A stretch of DNA of 64,000 nucleotides from Thermohalobaculum sp963822985 (lineage in GTDB: Bacteria > Pseudomonadota > Alphaproteobacteria > Rhodobacterales > Rhodobacteraceae): contig CAWGJU010000003.1 in assembly GCA_963822985.1 (NCBI GenBank), positions 496,001-560,000 on the forward strand, written 5' to 3'. Positions 55,433 through 63,854 of the stretch are shown piece by piece (within the stretch, counting starts at the first letter, position 1; every line of letters starts with the position of its first letter). The position numbers and the translations under genes were made by a program. Below the pieces are notes generated by a model, which saw only the letters and a list, made by a program, of their open reading frames with translations, searched no databases and was not told the DNA's origin.

Positions 55433-57925
55433 ATGCCGGCCCGCGGCAAGCTCGCCGAGTACAACGCCAAGCGCGACTTCAAAAGGACGCGCGAGCCCAA
55501 GGGCGAGGTCGCCAAGGGCCGGGGCAAGGCGCTGTCCTTTCTTGTCCAGAAGCACGCGGCGCGGCGGCTGCACTACGACCTCAGGTTGGAATGGGACGGG
55601 GTGCTGCTCAGCTGGGCCGTGACCCGCGGCCCCAGCGACGCCCCGTCCGAAAAGCGCCTGGCCGTGCGGACCGAGGACCATCCGCTGTCCTATGGCGACT
55701 TCGAGGGCACGATCCCGCAGGGCGAATACGGCGGCGGCACCGTGATGATGTGGGACCAGGGCAGCTGGGAGCCGCTGCACGATCCGGCCGAGGGGCTGAA
55801 GTCGGGCATGCTCCACTTCGTGGTGCACGGCCAGCGCATGAAGGGCGGCTGGGCGCTGATCCGCATGCCGCCGCGCGGCCGCGAGAGGCGCGAGAACTGG
55901 CTGCTGGTCAAGGAGCGCGACGACCACGCGACCGAGGACCCCTCGCACCTGACCGATGCCTTCGTCGACAGCGTGGCCACCGGGCGGTCGATGGACCAGA
56001 TCGCCGCCGACCAGGCGAGCCCGGTCTGGCAGAGCAACCGCGCCAAGGGTGCGCCGGCGCCAGCGCCCAAGCGCACGGGCACGCGGCCGAAGTTCCGCAA
56101 GCCCCAGCTCGCCACGCTGGTCGACACGGCTCCGCAGGGCGACGACTGGCTGCACGAGGCCAAGTTCGACGGCTATCGCTGCCTCGTGGCGCTCGGCCGC
56201 GGCGGCGACCGGTACTACACCCGCTCGGGGCTGGATTGGACCGACAAGTTTGCCGCGCTGGCCGGCGCCTTCGACGATCTGCCATGCAAGAGCGCGCTGA
56301 TCGACGGCGAGGTGATGGCCCGGTGGCGGACCGGCGGCTCGTCCTTCAACGCGCTGCAGGTGGCGCTCAAGGACGGCGCGCCGCTCGTCCTCTACGCCTT
56401 CGACCTGCTCTCGCTCGACGGCAAGGATCTCGCCCGCCTGCCACAGAGCGAGCGCACAGGGCGGCTCGAGCACCTGCTCGAGGGCCGCGAGAACGACGCG
56501 TTGCGCCTGTCGCAATCCGTGGTCGGACACGGGCCCGAGGCCTACGAGCACGCCTGCAAGGCGGGCGGCGAGGGCATCATCTCCAAGCGCGTGGATGCGG
56601 CCTACGTCTCGGCCCGCACCCGCGCCTGGGTCAAGGTCAAGTGCACCAAGCGGCAGGAGTTCGTCGTCGGCGGCTGGTCGCCGAGCGACAAGAAGGGGCG
56701 CCCGTTCGCGTCCCTGCTGCTCGGCCAGTTCGTCGATGGCGAGCTCCGGTATCGCGGCCGCGTCGGCGCAGGCTTCGACCAGCGGACGCTGGAGACGCTG
56801 GCCGGGCAGCTGAAGGACCTCGCGCAGGCCAAGAGCCCGTTCGCAAAAGTGCCGCGCGAGGCCAGGCGGGCGCGCTGGGTCAAGCCGCGGCTGGTCGTCG
56901 AGGTGGATTTCACCGAGATCACGGACGACGGCAACATCAGGCACGGTGTCTTTCTCGGCCTGCGCGAGGACAAGGCGGCCGAGACGGTGGCGCCGGAAAG
57001 GGCGGAGAAGATGGCCGCACGCAAGAAGGGCAGCGACCCCGAGGTCGCAGGCATCCGCATCAGCAACCGCGACCGCGAGATGTTCCCCGGCGCCGGCGTC
57101 ACCAAGCTGGACGTCGCCCGATACTATGCGCAAGCGGGCGAGCGCATGCTCGAGATCGCCGGGCGCCGCCCGGTGTCGCTGGTGCGCTGCCCGGGCGGCA
57201 TCGACGCGCAGTGCTTCTTCCAAAAGCACGCGAACCAGGGCTTTCCAAAGCAGCTGAAAGAGGTCGACGTCGAGGAGAAGGACGGCTCGGTCCAGCCCTA
57301 TCTCTACGCGACCACGCCCGCCGCGCTGGTGGCGGCGGCCCAGATGGGCACGATCGAGTTCCACATCTGGGGCTCGCATATCGACAAGCTCGACCGGCCG
57401 GACAGGCTGGTCTTCGACCTCGATCCCGACGAGGGCCTGGGCTTCGGCACGACGCGCGCGGCTGCGGTCGAGGTGCGCGATCTGCTGGCGGGGATCGGCC
57501 TCGCCTCCACGCCGATCCTGACCGGCGGCAAGGGCGTGCACGTCGTGATGCCGCTGCGCCGGACGATCTCGTGGGAGACGCTGAAGCAGTTCGCGCGCGC
57601 CTTCGCCACGCTGCTGGCGCAGGCCCACCCCGACCGCTATGTCGCGACGATGTCCAAGGCCAAGCGGAAGGGCCGCGTCTTCATCGACTATCTTCGGAAT
57701 GAACGCGGGTCGACCGCGATCGCCCCATACTCGGTGCGCGCGCGCAAAGGCGCGACCATCGCGGCGCCCGTGACCTGGGACGAGCTCGCCGCGCTCGACG
57801 CCGCCAACCTGTTCACCATCCGCAACATCGGCGAGCGGCTTGCCAAACCCTGCCCGGCCGCGACGCTGGCACCGCAGTCAATCACCAAGGCCACCGTCGA
57901 CGCGCTGGAGAAAGCCTTCGGCTGA
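55433..57925 (+). CDS. ligD: DNA ligase D (NHEJ), PE-ligase-polymerase
   Basis: 830 residues in the order 3'-phosphoesterase (residues about 20-165, HAARRLHYDLRLEWDGVL), ATP ligase (catalytic Lys about 244 in EAKFDGYR, then LIDGEVM and KVKCTKRQEFVVGG), and polymerase/primase (from about 545, ISNRDREMFPGAG, LVFDLDPDEGLGFG with the metal Asp pair, LTGGKGVHVVMPL). It repairs double-strand breaks with Ku; no ku gene is in the window. Intact. Confidence 0.96.
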   Translation: MPARGKLAEYNAKRDFKRTREPKGEVAKGRGKALSFLVQKHAARRLHYDLRLEWDGVLLSWAVTRGPSDAPSEKRLAVRTEDHPLSYGDFEGTIPQGEYGGGTVMMWDQGSWEPLHDPAEGLKSGMLHFVVHGQRMKGGWALIRMPPRGRERRENWLLVKERDDHATEDPSHLTDAFVDSVATGRSMDQIAADQASPVWQSNRAKGAPAPAPKRTGTRPKFRKPQLATLVDTAPQGDDWLHEAKFDGYRCLVALGRGGDRYYTRSGLDWTDKFAALAGAFDDLPCKSALIDGEVMARWRTGGSSFNALQVALKDGAPLVLYAFDLLSLDGKDLARLPQSERTGRLEHLLEGRENDALRLSQSVVGHGPEAYEHACKAGGEGIISKRVDAAYVSARTRAWVKVKCTKRQEFVVGGWSPSDKKGRPFASLLLGQFVDGELRYRGRVGAGFDQRTLETLAGQLKDLAQAKSPFAKVPREARRARWVKPRLVVEVDFTEITDDGNIRHGVFLGLREDKAAETVAPERAEKMAARKKGSDPEVAGIRISNRDREMFPGAGVTKLDVARYYAQAGERMLEIAGRRPVSLVRCPGGIDAQCFFQKHANQGFPKQLKEVDVEEKDGSVQPYLYATTPAALVAAAQMGTIEFHIWGSHIDKLDRPDRLVFDLDPDEGLGFGTTRAAAVEVRDLLAGIGLASTPILTGGKGVHVVMPLRRTISWETLKQFARAFATLLAQAHPDRYVATMSKAKRKGRVFIDYLRNERGSTAIAPYSVRARKGATIAAPVTWDELAALDAANLFTIRNIGERLAKPCPAATLAPQSITKATVDALEKAFG

Positions 57926-57985
57926 CCTCTCGGACCGACAGCCGCGGTAAGTTCTACCTTGGGGTCCCGACGACGATAGGTGCGC

Positions 57986-59323
57986 TCAGAGCAAACCGAA
58001 ACGGTGGAGCTTGAGATAGAGGCTCTGCCGGCTGAGGCCGAGGGCCTCGGCGGCCGCCGCCTTGTTTCCCTGGGTCAGCTGCAGCGCCGCCTCGATGCAG
58101 GACCGCTCGATCGCGTCGGACACGTCGCGCACCAGCTCCTTCAGCGGCGCCCGGTCCAACGCGGCCGCGATCTCGCGGCTGTCGGACGCGGCTCGTTCGG
58201 CCGGCATCTCGTGAGCGCCGCGCCCATCGGTGTGGAAAAGCAGACCGAACCCCGTGGGCGCAGCGCCTGGGAGCGCGACGACGGTCAGGTCGCCGCGCGT
58301 CTCGCCGCCTCCCGCCCGCAGCTGCACCCCTGGACAGGTGATCCGCCCATGCTCGCTTGCCGCAGCCAGCACGGAACGCAGCGGCATCCCGGCGCCTTCG
58401 AAAAGCTCGGCGATATTCGCGGGGCGCCGGTCCGCCGGCCGCGGAAAGGCGTCGCTCGCCCAGACGATCCGGCCATCGGCGTCCGTCAGCGCCACCGACT
58501 GCCCGGCCGTGCGCACCAGGTCGGCGACCAGCGCCTCCGCCGGCGCCAAGCCCTCGGCGCATGCAAGTTCGTCCAGGCGCAGCATCGCCTGCGCCCGGTC
58601 GAAGGCGCGGAAGGCCCGGCCCTCCAGCGAGACCCGCCGCCCGGAGATCGTCAGGCGCAGCGGCGCGGCCTCGCCGTGCTCGGCCATGGCGGCGATCAGC
58701 CCGCCGATGCGGGCGCGATCGGCCTCGGCCACCAGCGCCTCGAGCGGCCGGCCGATGACCTCGCCCTCGGCGAGGCCAAGAAGCGCGAGCGCCCGCGGGT
58801 TCGCCTCGTCGACGAGGCGGCTCTCCACGCCGACGACCAGGATCGCCTCGGCAGCCCCCTCGAACAGCATCTGGTATCGCGCCTGCGTGGCGCGCCGGGC
58901 CATCTCGTCACGATCGACGGCCAGGCGCGCCTCGGAGACGCGCAGCGCCAGTGTGTCGGTCCGCTGAAGCAGCCGCCCGATCAGCAGGACATCGCCCGCC
59001 CGATCCGCCGGAAGCGCGGCATAGCGGAGCACGGCCCCCTCGGGCTGATCGGCATGGCGCACCTCGATGGGACCCGGAATCCGGCCCGCCGCCGCAGCCG
59101 CCAGCGCAGCGGCGAAGGCTTCGCGGTCCTCGGCACGCACCATCTCGGCGGCAGGGCTGCGCGGCGCGACCCGAAGGGCGCCCTTGAGTTCCGGCGCGAT
59201 CCTGGCCTCGCGAACCGCCCCGTCAGGGCCTACGACTACGGCAACATCAGCGGCGCAGCCCAGCACGGCCGCTGCCGCCCGACCGTCGGTTCCAAGGGTC
59301 GCGATGGGAGCCGTCGCCGTCAT
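57986..59323 (-). CDS. ppsR: PpsR/CrtJ-like PAS-PAS-PAS-HTH redox regulator
   Basis: 445 residues. An N-terminal domain, PAS domains around residues 150-260 and 265-365, and a Fis-type HTH at the end (GNKAAAAEALGLSRQSLYLKLHRFG). PpsR/CrtJ represses photosynthesis genes under oxygen. Cys255 in the linker (DELACAEG) and Cys409 before the HTH (ERSCIEAAL) sit where the redox-active Cys of known CrtJ/PpsR lie. No photosynthesis gene is in the window, and I found no TGTN12ACA site in the 211 bp to the divergent operon. Target unknown. Confidence 0.85.
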   Translation of the reverse strand: MTATAPIATLGTDGRAAAAVLGCAADVAVVVGPDGAVREARIAPELKGALRVAPRSPAAEMVRAEDREAFAAALAAAAAGRIPGPIEVRHADQPEGAVLRYAALPADRAGDVLLIGRLLQRTDTLALRVSEARLAVDRDEMARRATQARYQMLFEGAAEAILVVGVESRLVDEANPRALALLGLAEGEVIGRPLEALVAEADRARIGGLIAAMAEHGEAAPLRLTISGRRVSLEGRAFRAFDRAQAMLRLDELACAEGLAPAEALVADLVRTAGQSVALTDADGRIVWASDAFPRPADRRPANIAELFEGAGMPLRSVLAAASEHGRITCPGVQLRAGGGETRGDLTVVALPGAAPTGFGLLFHTDGRGAHEMPAERAASDSREIAAALDRAPLKELVRDVSDAIERSCIEAALQLTQGNKAAAAEALGLSRQSLYLKLHRFGLL

Positions 59324-59534
59324 TCAACCGCCGCTCCCCTTCGTCCTCGCCCGCCCGCGTCCCAATCGACGCTGCGCGAGCCTAGCACGGCGTCGCCCGA
59401 AATGCCGAGGGAAATCGCCTCGCCTCCCGTTTCGGCACGGCGCGCCCGGACCTGCCCACGGCCTCGCCAGGGTTCGACACCTACCCCAGAACGGCTTACG
59501 CTTCTCCCGGACGGAGCGGCCGGCGGACGGAATC

Positions 59535-60146
59535 ATGACACCCTTGCGCGTGCTGCTGCGCCAAGAGACGCGCGTTGTGCACGAGGCGCTCCACCGTTTG
59601 CCGGCCTTCCGGCGCCTGGCACGCTCGGAGATCGGCCGCCCCGAATACGTCGCCCTGCTGGGGCGCTTGGGCTCGTTCTATGCGCCGCTCGACGCGGCGC
59701 TATCGGACGCCTGCCGGCGGCATGCATCGGGCACCGGGGGCGTGACCCACGTTCCGCGGGCGCCCCTGATCGCGCGCGATCTCGCGGATATGGCGGCCGG
59801 ATCGCGGTCCGAGCTCGACCGATCGCCAACCCGCGCCGCGCCCTACCTGCCGTCGCTGGACGGGCCCGCCGCGATCGCCGGCGCGCTCTATGTGGTCGAC
59901 GGCGCGCTTCTCGGCGGCGCCGCGCTTGGGCGCGCCGTCCGGCGGCTCGACTGGCCAGCACCCTGCGGCTTCTGGAGCTGGTGCCGGGAGGATGGGCCGG
60001 CCCTCTGGCGCCGGACGCTGTCGCTGCTCGATCGCGTCGACCGCGGGCCGGCCGACGGACGACAGGCGGCCCTCGCCGCCGCGGCGGGCACCTTCGCGGC
60101 CTTGGCCGGCTGGGTCGGACAGCTCTCGCCGGAGCAGGCGGGATGA
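59535..60146 (+). CDS. Heme oxygenase-like protein (BphO type)
   Basis: 203 residues, ATG 59535. The start LLRQETRVVHEALHRLPAF has the expected proximal His, and YVVDGALLGGAALGRAVRRL matches the Gly-rich distal helix of bacterial heme oxygenases. Such enzymes open heme to biliverdin and are often next to bacteriophytochrome genes; none is seen here. Its stop overlaps the tfuA start (ATGA), and it begins a four-gene operon, so it may serve a different role in this setting. Confidence 0.75.
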   Translation: MTPLRVLLRQETRVVHEALHRLPAFRRLARSEIGRPEYVALLGRLGSFYAPLDAALSDACRRHASGTGGVTHVPRAPLIARDLADMAAGSRSELDRSPTRAAPYLPSLDGPAAIAGALYVVDGALLGGAALGRAVRRLDWPAPCGFWSWCREDGPALWRRTLSLLDRVDRGPADGRQAALAAAAGTFAALAGWVGQLSPEQAG

Positions 60147-60865
60147 GCGCTGTCGTCTTTCTGGGGCCGAGCCTGGCGGGCGCACGGGCGCGGGCGATCC
60201 TGGACGCAGACTATCGGCCGCCGGCGCGGCGGGGCGACATCGCAGCCGTCGTGCGCGGCCGTCGGGCGGACACGGTCGTGCTGATCGACGGCCACTTCGA
60301 GCAGGTGCCGTCCGTCTGGCACAAGGAGATCCTCTGGGCGCTGAGCCAGGGCGTGCGCGTCTGCGGCGCGGCCAGCATGGGAGCGCTGCGCGCCGCCGAG
60401 CTCGCCCAGTTCGGCATGCTCGGCGCGGGACGCGTCTTCGAGGCCTATCGCGCCGGTCGCTTCGCGCCTTATGAGGATCCGTTCGAGGATGATGACGAGG
60501 TGGCCGTGGTGCACGGGCCCGAGGAGGCCGGCTACCCCGCCAGCGAGGCGCTCGTCGACATCCGGGCGACGCTCGCCGCCGCGGCGGAGGCCGGCGTGCT
60601 GACGCCGGGCGATCGGGACAGGCTGGCGGCCACCGCCAAGGCGCTGTTCTACAAGCGCCGCAGTTGGCAGGCGGTCCTCGACGGGTGGGTGCAGGCACCC
60701 ACCCTGCGCCAATGGCTGGACGGGAACCGCGTGCGGCAGAAGGCGCTCGACGCGGCGCTGCTGCTCGCCATGGTGCGCGACGGGCTGCCGGCCCACGCGC
60801 CGCCGCCGTTCCGGTTCGAGCGCACGCTGCTCTGGGAAGCGGCGATGCGGGAGGACGCCGGGTGA
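60143..60865 (+). CDS. TfuA-domain protein
   Basis: 240 residues. AVVFLGPSLAGARARAILDADYRPPARRGD opens the TfuA domain, followed by VLIDGHFEQVPSVWHKEILW, GAASMGALRAAELAQFGM and EDDDEVAVVHGPEEAGYP, all typical of the family. TfuA proteins usually partner a YcaO enzyme to make thioamides in peptides or proteins (trifolitoxin locus, methyl-CoM reductase). No YcaO gene lies in the window. Its start and stop both overlap neighbours (ATGA, GTGA). Confidence 0.88.
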   Translation: MSAVVFLGPSLAGARARAILDADYRPPARRGDIAAVVRGRRADTVVLIDGHFEQVPSVWHKEILWALSQGVRVCGAASMGALRAAELAQFGMLGAGRVFEAYRAGRFAPYEDPFEDDDEVAVVHGPEEAGYPASEALVDIRATLAAAAEAGVLTPGDRDRLAATAKALFYKRRSWQAVLDGWVQAPTLRQWLDGNRVRQKALDAALLLAMVRDGLPAHAPPPFRFERTLLWEAAMREDAG

Positions 60866-62109
60866 TCTCGCTCGATGCCATCTTTCGCCGGCGCGGCACG
60901 CCGTTCCGCCTCTACGCCCAGTCGCCGTTGCTGGAGGGTTTCGAGCAGCCCGTGACGGTCTGGGTGTCGACGCCGCGCGCGGTGATCGGGCCGGGGCCTT
61001 CCGACCACCGCATGTACGCGATCGAGCCCGAGGGCAAGATGCCCTACGGCGAGCATGACCTGCCGCCCTGGCGCGGCCGCGTCGCGCCCGCCGTGCTGCC
61101 CGGCCCCTCCGGCGCCTTCGAGCACATAGCGCCGGACGCGCTTGGCTTCCTGCCCGTGCACATGTTCGGGTCTGTCCGCCGGGTGCTCGATGTCTGGGAG
61201 TGCTATCTCGGCGGGCCGGTCGCCTGGCCCTTCGCCGCCTCGTTCGACCGGCTCGAGCTGATCCCGCATGTCGTCTGGAAGAACGCCCAGTTCGGCTGGG
61301 GCTACATGGAATGCGGCGAGGGCGCCGACGACCAGGGGGTCGAGCGTCCCTTTGCGCTGAACTTCGACGTGCTGGCGCACGAGACGGGGCACGGGCTGCT
61401 CTACTCGCTGGCGGGCATGCCGGGGCCGGGCGCTCTGACGGCGGGCTTTCGCGGCTTTCACGAGAGCGCGGCCGACTGCGTCGCCATGCTGGCCGCGCTG
61501 CATTTCGAGACGGTGCTCGCGCGCGTGCTGGAGGAGACCGAGGGCAGCCTTTACCTCGCCAACGAGCTCAACCGCATCGGCGAGCTGTCGCGGACGCGGC
61601 AGATCCGCTCGGCCTCCAACGCGCTCACCATGGCGGACGTGATCGACCCCGCGCTGCCGGCCGACGCGGTCAAGGGCCGGCAGGTTCACGAGCTCGGCCT
61701 GCCGCTGACGGGCGCGATCTTCGACATACTAGTCGAGATCTTTCTCGACCGGCTGGTCGCCGACGGGACCATCCCGCGCGAGGATTTGGACGGCCTTCGC
61801 CGCGCGGCCGCGGAGGGCGCGGAGGACACGCCCGCCGAGGCGCGGGCCAAGGCGGCCTACCGCGCCGCGCCGGCGCGGTTCGCCGCGGCGCTGGCAGAGG
61901 CGCGCGACATGACGGGGCTGCGGCTGGCCGAGACCTGGGCGCGGCTCGCCCCGGGCCGGTTCGGCTTCCCGGCAATTGCCGCCGGGTTCCTGGCCGCCGA
62001 CGCCGCTATGTCAGGCGCGCGCTATGCCGGGATGATCCGCGAGTGCTTCGCCTGGCGCGGCATCGAGGTGAATTCGCCGATGGCCGGCAGGTTCGAGTGC
62101 GTGATATGA
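60862..62109 (+). CDS. Gluzincin-type (M4-like) zinc metallopeptidase
   Basis: 415 residues from GTG 60862, overlapping the tfuA stop, with GGGAGGA upstream. DVLAHETGHGLLYSLAGM gives HExxH (His173, Glu174, His177). Then 24 residues on, GFHESAADCVAML supplies Glu201 with Asp205, the ExxxD element of thermolysin-type enzymes. There is no signal peptide or propeptide, so it should act in the cytoplasm, unlike secreted M4 enzymes. It may process the product of the next gene. Confidence 0.8.
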   Translation: MISLDAIFRRRGTPFRLYAQSPLLEGFEQPVTVWVSTPRAVIGPGPSDHRMYAIEPEGKMPYGEHDLPPWRGRVAPAVLPGPSGAFEHIAPDALGFLPVHMFGSVRRVLDVWECYLGGPVAWPFAASFDRLELIPHVVWKNAQFGWGYMECGEGADDQGVERPFALNFDVLAHETGHGLLYSLAGMPGPGALTAGFRGFHESAADCVAMLAALHFETVLARVLEETEGSLYLANELNRIGELSRTRQIRSASNALTMADVIDPALPADAVKGRQVHELGLPLTGAIFDILVEIFLDRLVADGTIPREDLDGLRRAAAEGAEDTPAEARAKAAYRAAPARFAAALAEARDMTGLRLAETWARLAPGRFGFPAIAAGFLAADAAMSGARYAGMIRECFAWRGIEVNSPMAGRFECVI

Positions 62110-62143
62110 TACTGGCCGCGCAGCAGCGCGGAGGGGGGAGAAT

Positions 62144-62950
62144 ATGACCACATCGACCGGGCTGATCCCTGGCCGCACCATCGTGCTCTACGGCAAGACC
62201 GTGGACATTACCTTCGGCCACGGCGCGCTGCCACCGCATGTCGGCCGGCACGGCGGCAAGGACCCGTGTCTCGTCAGCGTCTACGGCTACAAATACGTCA
62301 ACGAGGTGACGCGGCTGCCGGTGCCGGTCGAGATCGTGCTGTCCGGGCCGGGTAAGGAGATCACCGAGGATGACGAGAAGAGCAAGAAGGCGCTACGCGA
62401 CTTTCCGCCCGGCGAGTTCCTGATCTGGGACGCGGCGCTCAAGGACAAGACCGTCGCCATCGACAGCGCCGAGACCCGCGTCGGCATGGCGCTGGGGCTT
62501 GAGGCGGTCGAGGAAGTGGCCGAGGCGGCCGATCTGGCCGGCGGCGGCGCCGGCTTCACGCTGCGCGGCGCCGACGGGCGGCTCTACTACGTGCCGGCCG
62601 ACCTCGACGGTTTCACCGTGATCGACGAGACCGACCGGGTCACGCTGATGACGGCCCCCGGCATCGACCGCAGCGAGCTGAGCGTGCGCGAGCTGATCAG
62701 CGACGGCGCCGGCGGCATGATCCAGGCCCGCGCCATGATGCAGTCGCGCGCAATGATGCAAAGCCGGGCCATGATGCAGAGCCGCGCCATGATGCAGTCG
62801 CGCGCGATGATGCAGAGCCGCGCCATGATGCAGTCGCGCGCGATGATGCAGAGCCGGGCCATGATGCAAAGCCGCGCGATGATGCAGGCGCGCGCCATGA
62901 TGCAGTTCAACCTGCACGAGCCCGGCCATCGCGGAGAGGACGACGAGTAG
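62144..62950 (+). CDS. Protein with C-terminal RAMMQS hexapeptide repeats, family unknown
   Basis: 268 residues, ATG 62144 with GGAGGGGGG upstream, 34 bp after the metallopeptidase. Residues 1-193 form an acidic globular domain not recognised (LIPGRTIVLYGKTVDITFGHG at the start, GRLYYVPADLDGFTVIDETD near its end). Residues 194-253 are ten hexapeptides, eight QSRAMM flanked by two QARAMM, then a short tail FNLHEPGHRGEDDE. The repeat is Met- and Arg-rich, with a Met pair in every unit. It is the fourth gene of the operon and a candidate substrate for the upstream enzymes. Confidence 0.8.
   Translation: MTTSTGLIPGRTIVLYGKTVDITFGHGALPPHVGRHGGKDPCLVSVYGYKYVNEVTRLPVPVEIVLSGPGKEITEDDEKSKKALRDFPPGEFLIWDAALKDKTVAIDSAETRVGMALGLEAVEEVAEAADLAGGGAGFTLRGADGRLYYVPADLDGFTVIDETDRVTLMTAPGIDRSELSVRELISDGAGGMIQARAMMQSRAMMQSRAMMQSRAMMQSRAMMQSRAMMQSRAMMQSRAMMQSRAMMQARAMMQFNLHEPGHRGEDDE
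62723..62902 (+). repeat. Ten tandem 18-bp coding repeats
   Basis: The units encode QARAMM once, QSRAMM eight times and QARAMM once. Ser is TCG in three units and AGC in five, Gln is CAG or CAA, and Arg and Ala codons vary, so the protein repeat is perfect while the DNA has drifted. Confidence 0.95.
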
Positions 62951-62980
62951 CCGGCAAACCGGCCTTGCTGCGGTGAATTC

Positions 62981-63000
62981 GGGCCAGTTTGGGCTGGCCC
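62981..63000 (+). terminator. Hairpin before sdhC
   Basis: GGGCCAG and CTGGCCC form a 7-bp stem with a 6-nt loop, 30 bp after the repeat gene. No T-tract. It may end the operon or sit in the sdh leader. Confidence 0.4.
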
Positions 63001-63056
63001 TCGCCGCCGCCCCGGCCTAGAACCTCTGGCGGAGAGGTCCGCGCACAGGAGAGGGC

Positions 63057-63446
63057 ATGGCCGACGTCAACCGGGGCAACCGGCCCCTGTCGCCATATAT
63101 GATCGGCCCGGTCTATCGGCCGCAACTCACCTCGATGATGTCGATCGCCCACCGCCTGACCGGGATCGGGCTGGCGCTTGGCGCGCTCATGGTTGTCTGG
63201 TGGTTTCTGGCCGCGGCGACCGATCCTGGCTATTTCGCCGTGATCGACGATCTCTGGACGTCCTGGATCGGCCATGTCGTCTGGCTGTTCCTGACGCTCG
63301 CCTTCTCATACCATTTGCTGAACGGCATCCGGCACCTGGTCTGGGACACCGGCCGCGCGCTCGACATCCCGAGCGCCGAGTTCGGCGGCAAGCTGGTGCT
63401 GGCGGGCACGGTCGTGCTGACCGTCGTGATCTGGATCTTCGCCTGA
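63057..63446 (+). CDS. sdhC: Succinate dehydrogenase cytochrome b556 subunit
   Basis: 129 residues, ATG 63057 with GGAGAGGG upstream. RPLSPYMIGPVYRPQLTSMMSIAHRLTGIGL is the SdhC signature, with the conserved SIAHRLTG; three membrane helices; LAFSYHLLNGIRHLVWDTG carries the heme-ligand His. It anchors complex II and takes part in quinone reduction. Next gene is sdhD, 12 bp on. Confidence 0.95.
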   Translation: MADVNRGNRPLSPYMIGPVYRPQLTSMMSIAHRLTGIGLALGALMVVWWFLAAATDPGYFAVIDDLWTSWIGHVVWLFLTLAFSYHLLNGIRHLVWDTGRALDIPSAEFGGKLVLAGTVVLTVVIWIFA

Positions 63447-63458
63447 GGAGCGCGCGCA

Positions 63459-63851
63459 ATGGCTGACAAGGCCGCTCACAGAACCCCGCGCGGCATGGTG
63501 ACCGGGCTCGGCGCCGCACATTCCGGCGTCCATCACTGGTGGGTGACGCGCGTCGAGTCGGTCGCGCTGATCCCGCTCGGCCTGCTTTTCGTCTTCCCGT
63601 TCGCCAGCGCGCTCGGCGAGGGGCACCTGGTCGTCAGGGCCGTCTACTCGAACTGGTTCAATGCCGTCGTGGCGGTGCTGTTCCTGGCCGTCAGCTTTCA
63701 CCATTTGATGCTCGGGCTGCAGGTGGTGGTCGAGGACTATGTCCACGACAAGGCATGGCGGACGGGCCTGCTGATCCTCAACCAGATGCTCTGCGCGTTC
63801 TTCGGCCTGGCCGGCATCTTCGCCGTGCTGAAGATCGCGTTCCTCGGCTGA
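63459..63851 (+). CDS. sdhD: Succinate dehydrogenase membrane anchor subunit
   Basis: 130 residues. GLGAAHSGVHHWWVTRVESVAL is the alphaproteobacterial SdhD start, followed by three membrane helices; FHHLMLGLQVVVEDYVHDKA carries the His for heme b and the quinone-site Asp-Tyr. Intact. Confidence 0.93.
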   Translation: MADKAAHRTPRGMVTGLGAAHSGVHHWWVTRVESVALIPLGLLFVFPFASALGEGHLVVRAVYSNWFNAVVAVLFLAVSFHHLMLGLQVVVEDYVHDKAWRTGLLILNQMLCAFFGLAGIFAVLKIAFLG

Positions 63852-63854
63852 GCG

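Noticed and set aside
54182..57628. 1148-residue minus-strand ORF
   Set aside because: Antisense of ligD and the peptidoglycan-binding protein, both with clear domains on the plus strand.
59324..59534. PpsR binding palindromes (TGTN12ACA)
   Set aside because: None found on inspection of the spacer.
62723..62902. CRISPR-like array
   Set aside because: 18-bp units have no spacers and encode a regular hexapeptide in a gene with a good ribosome site.
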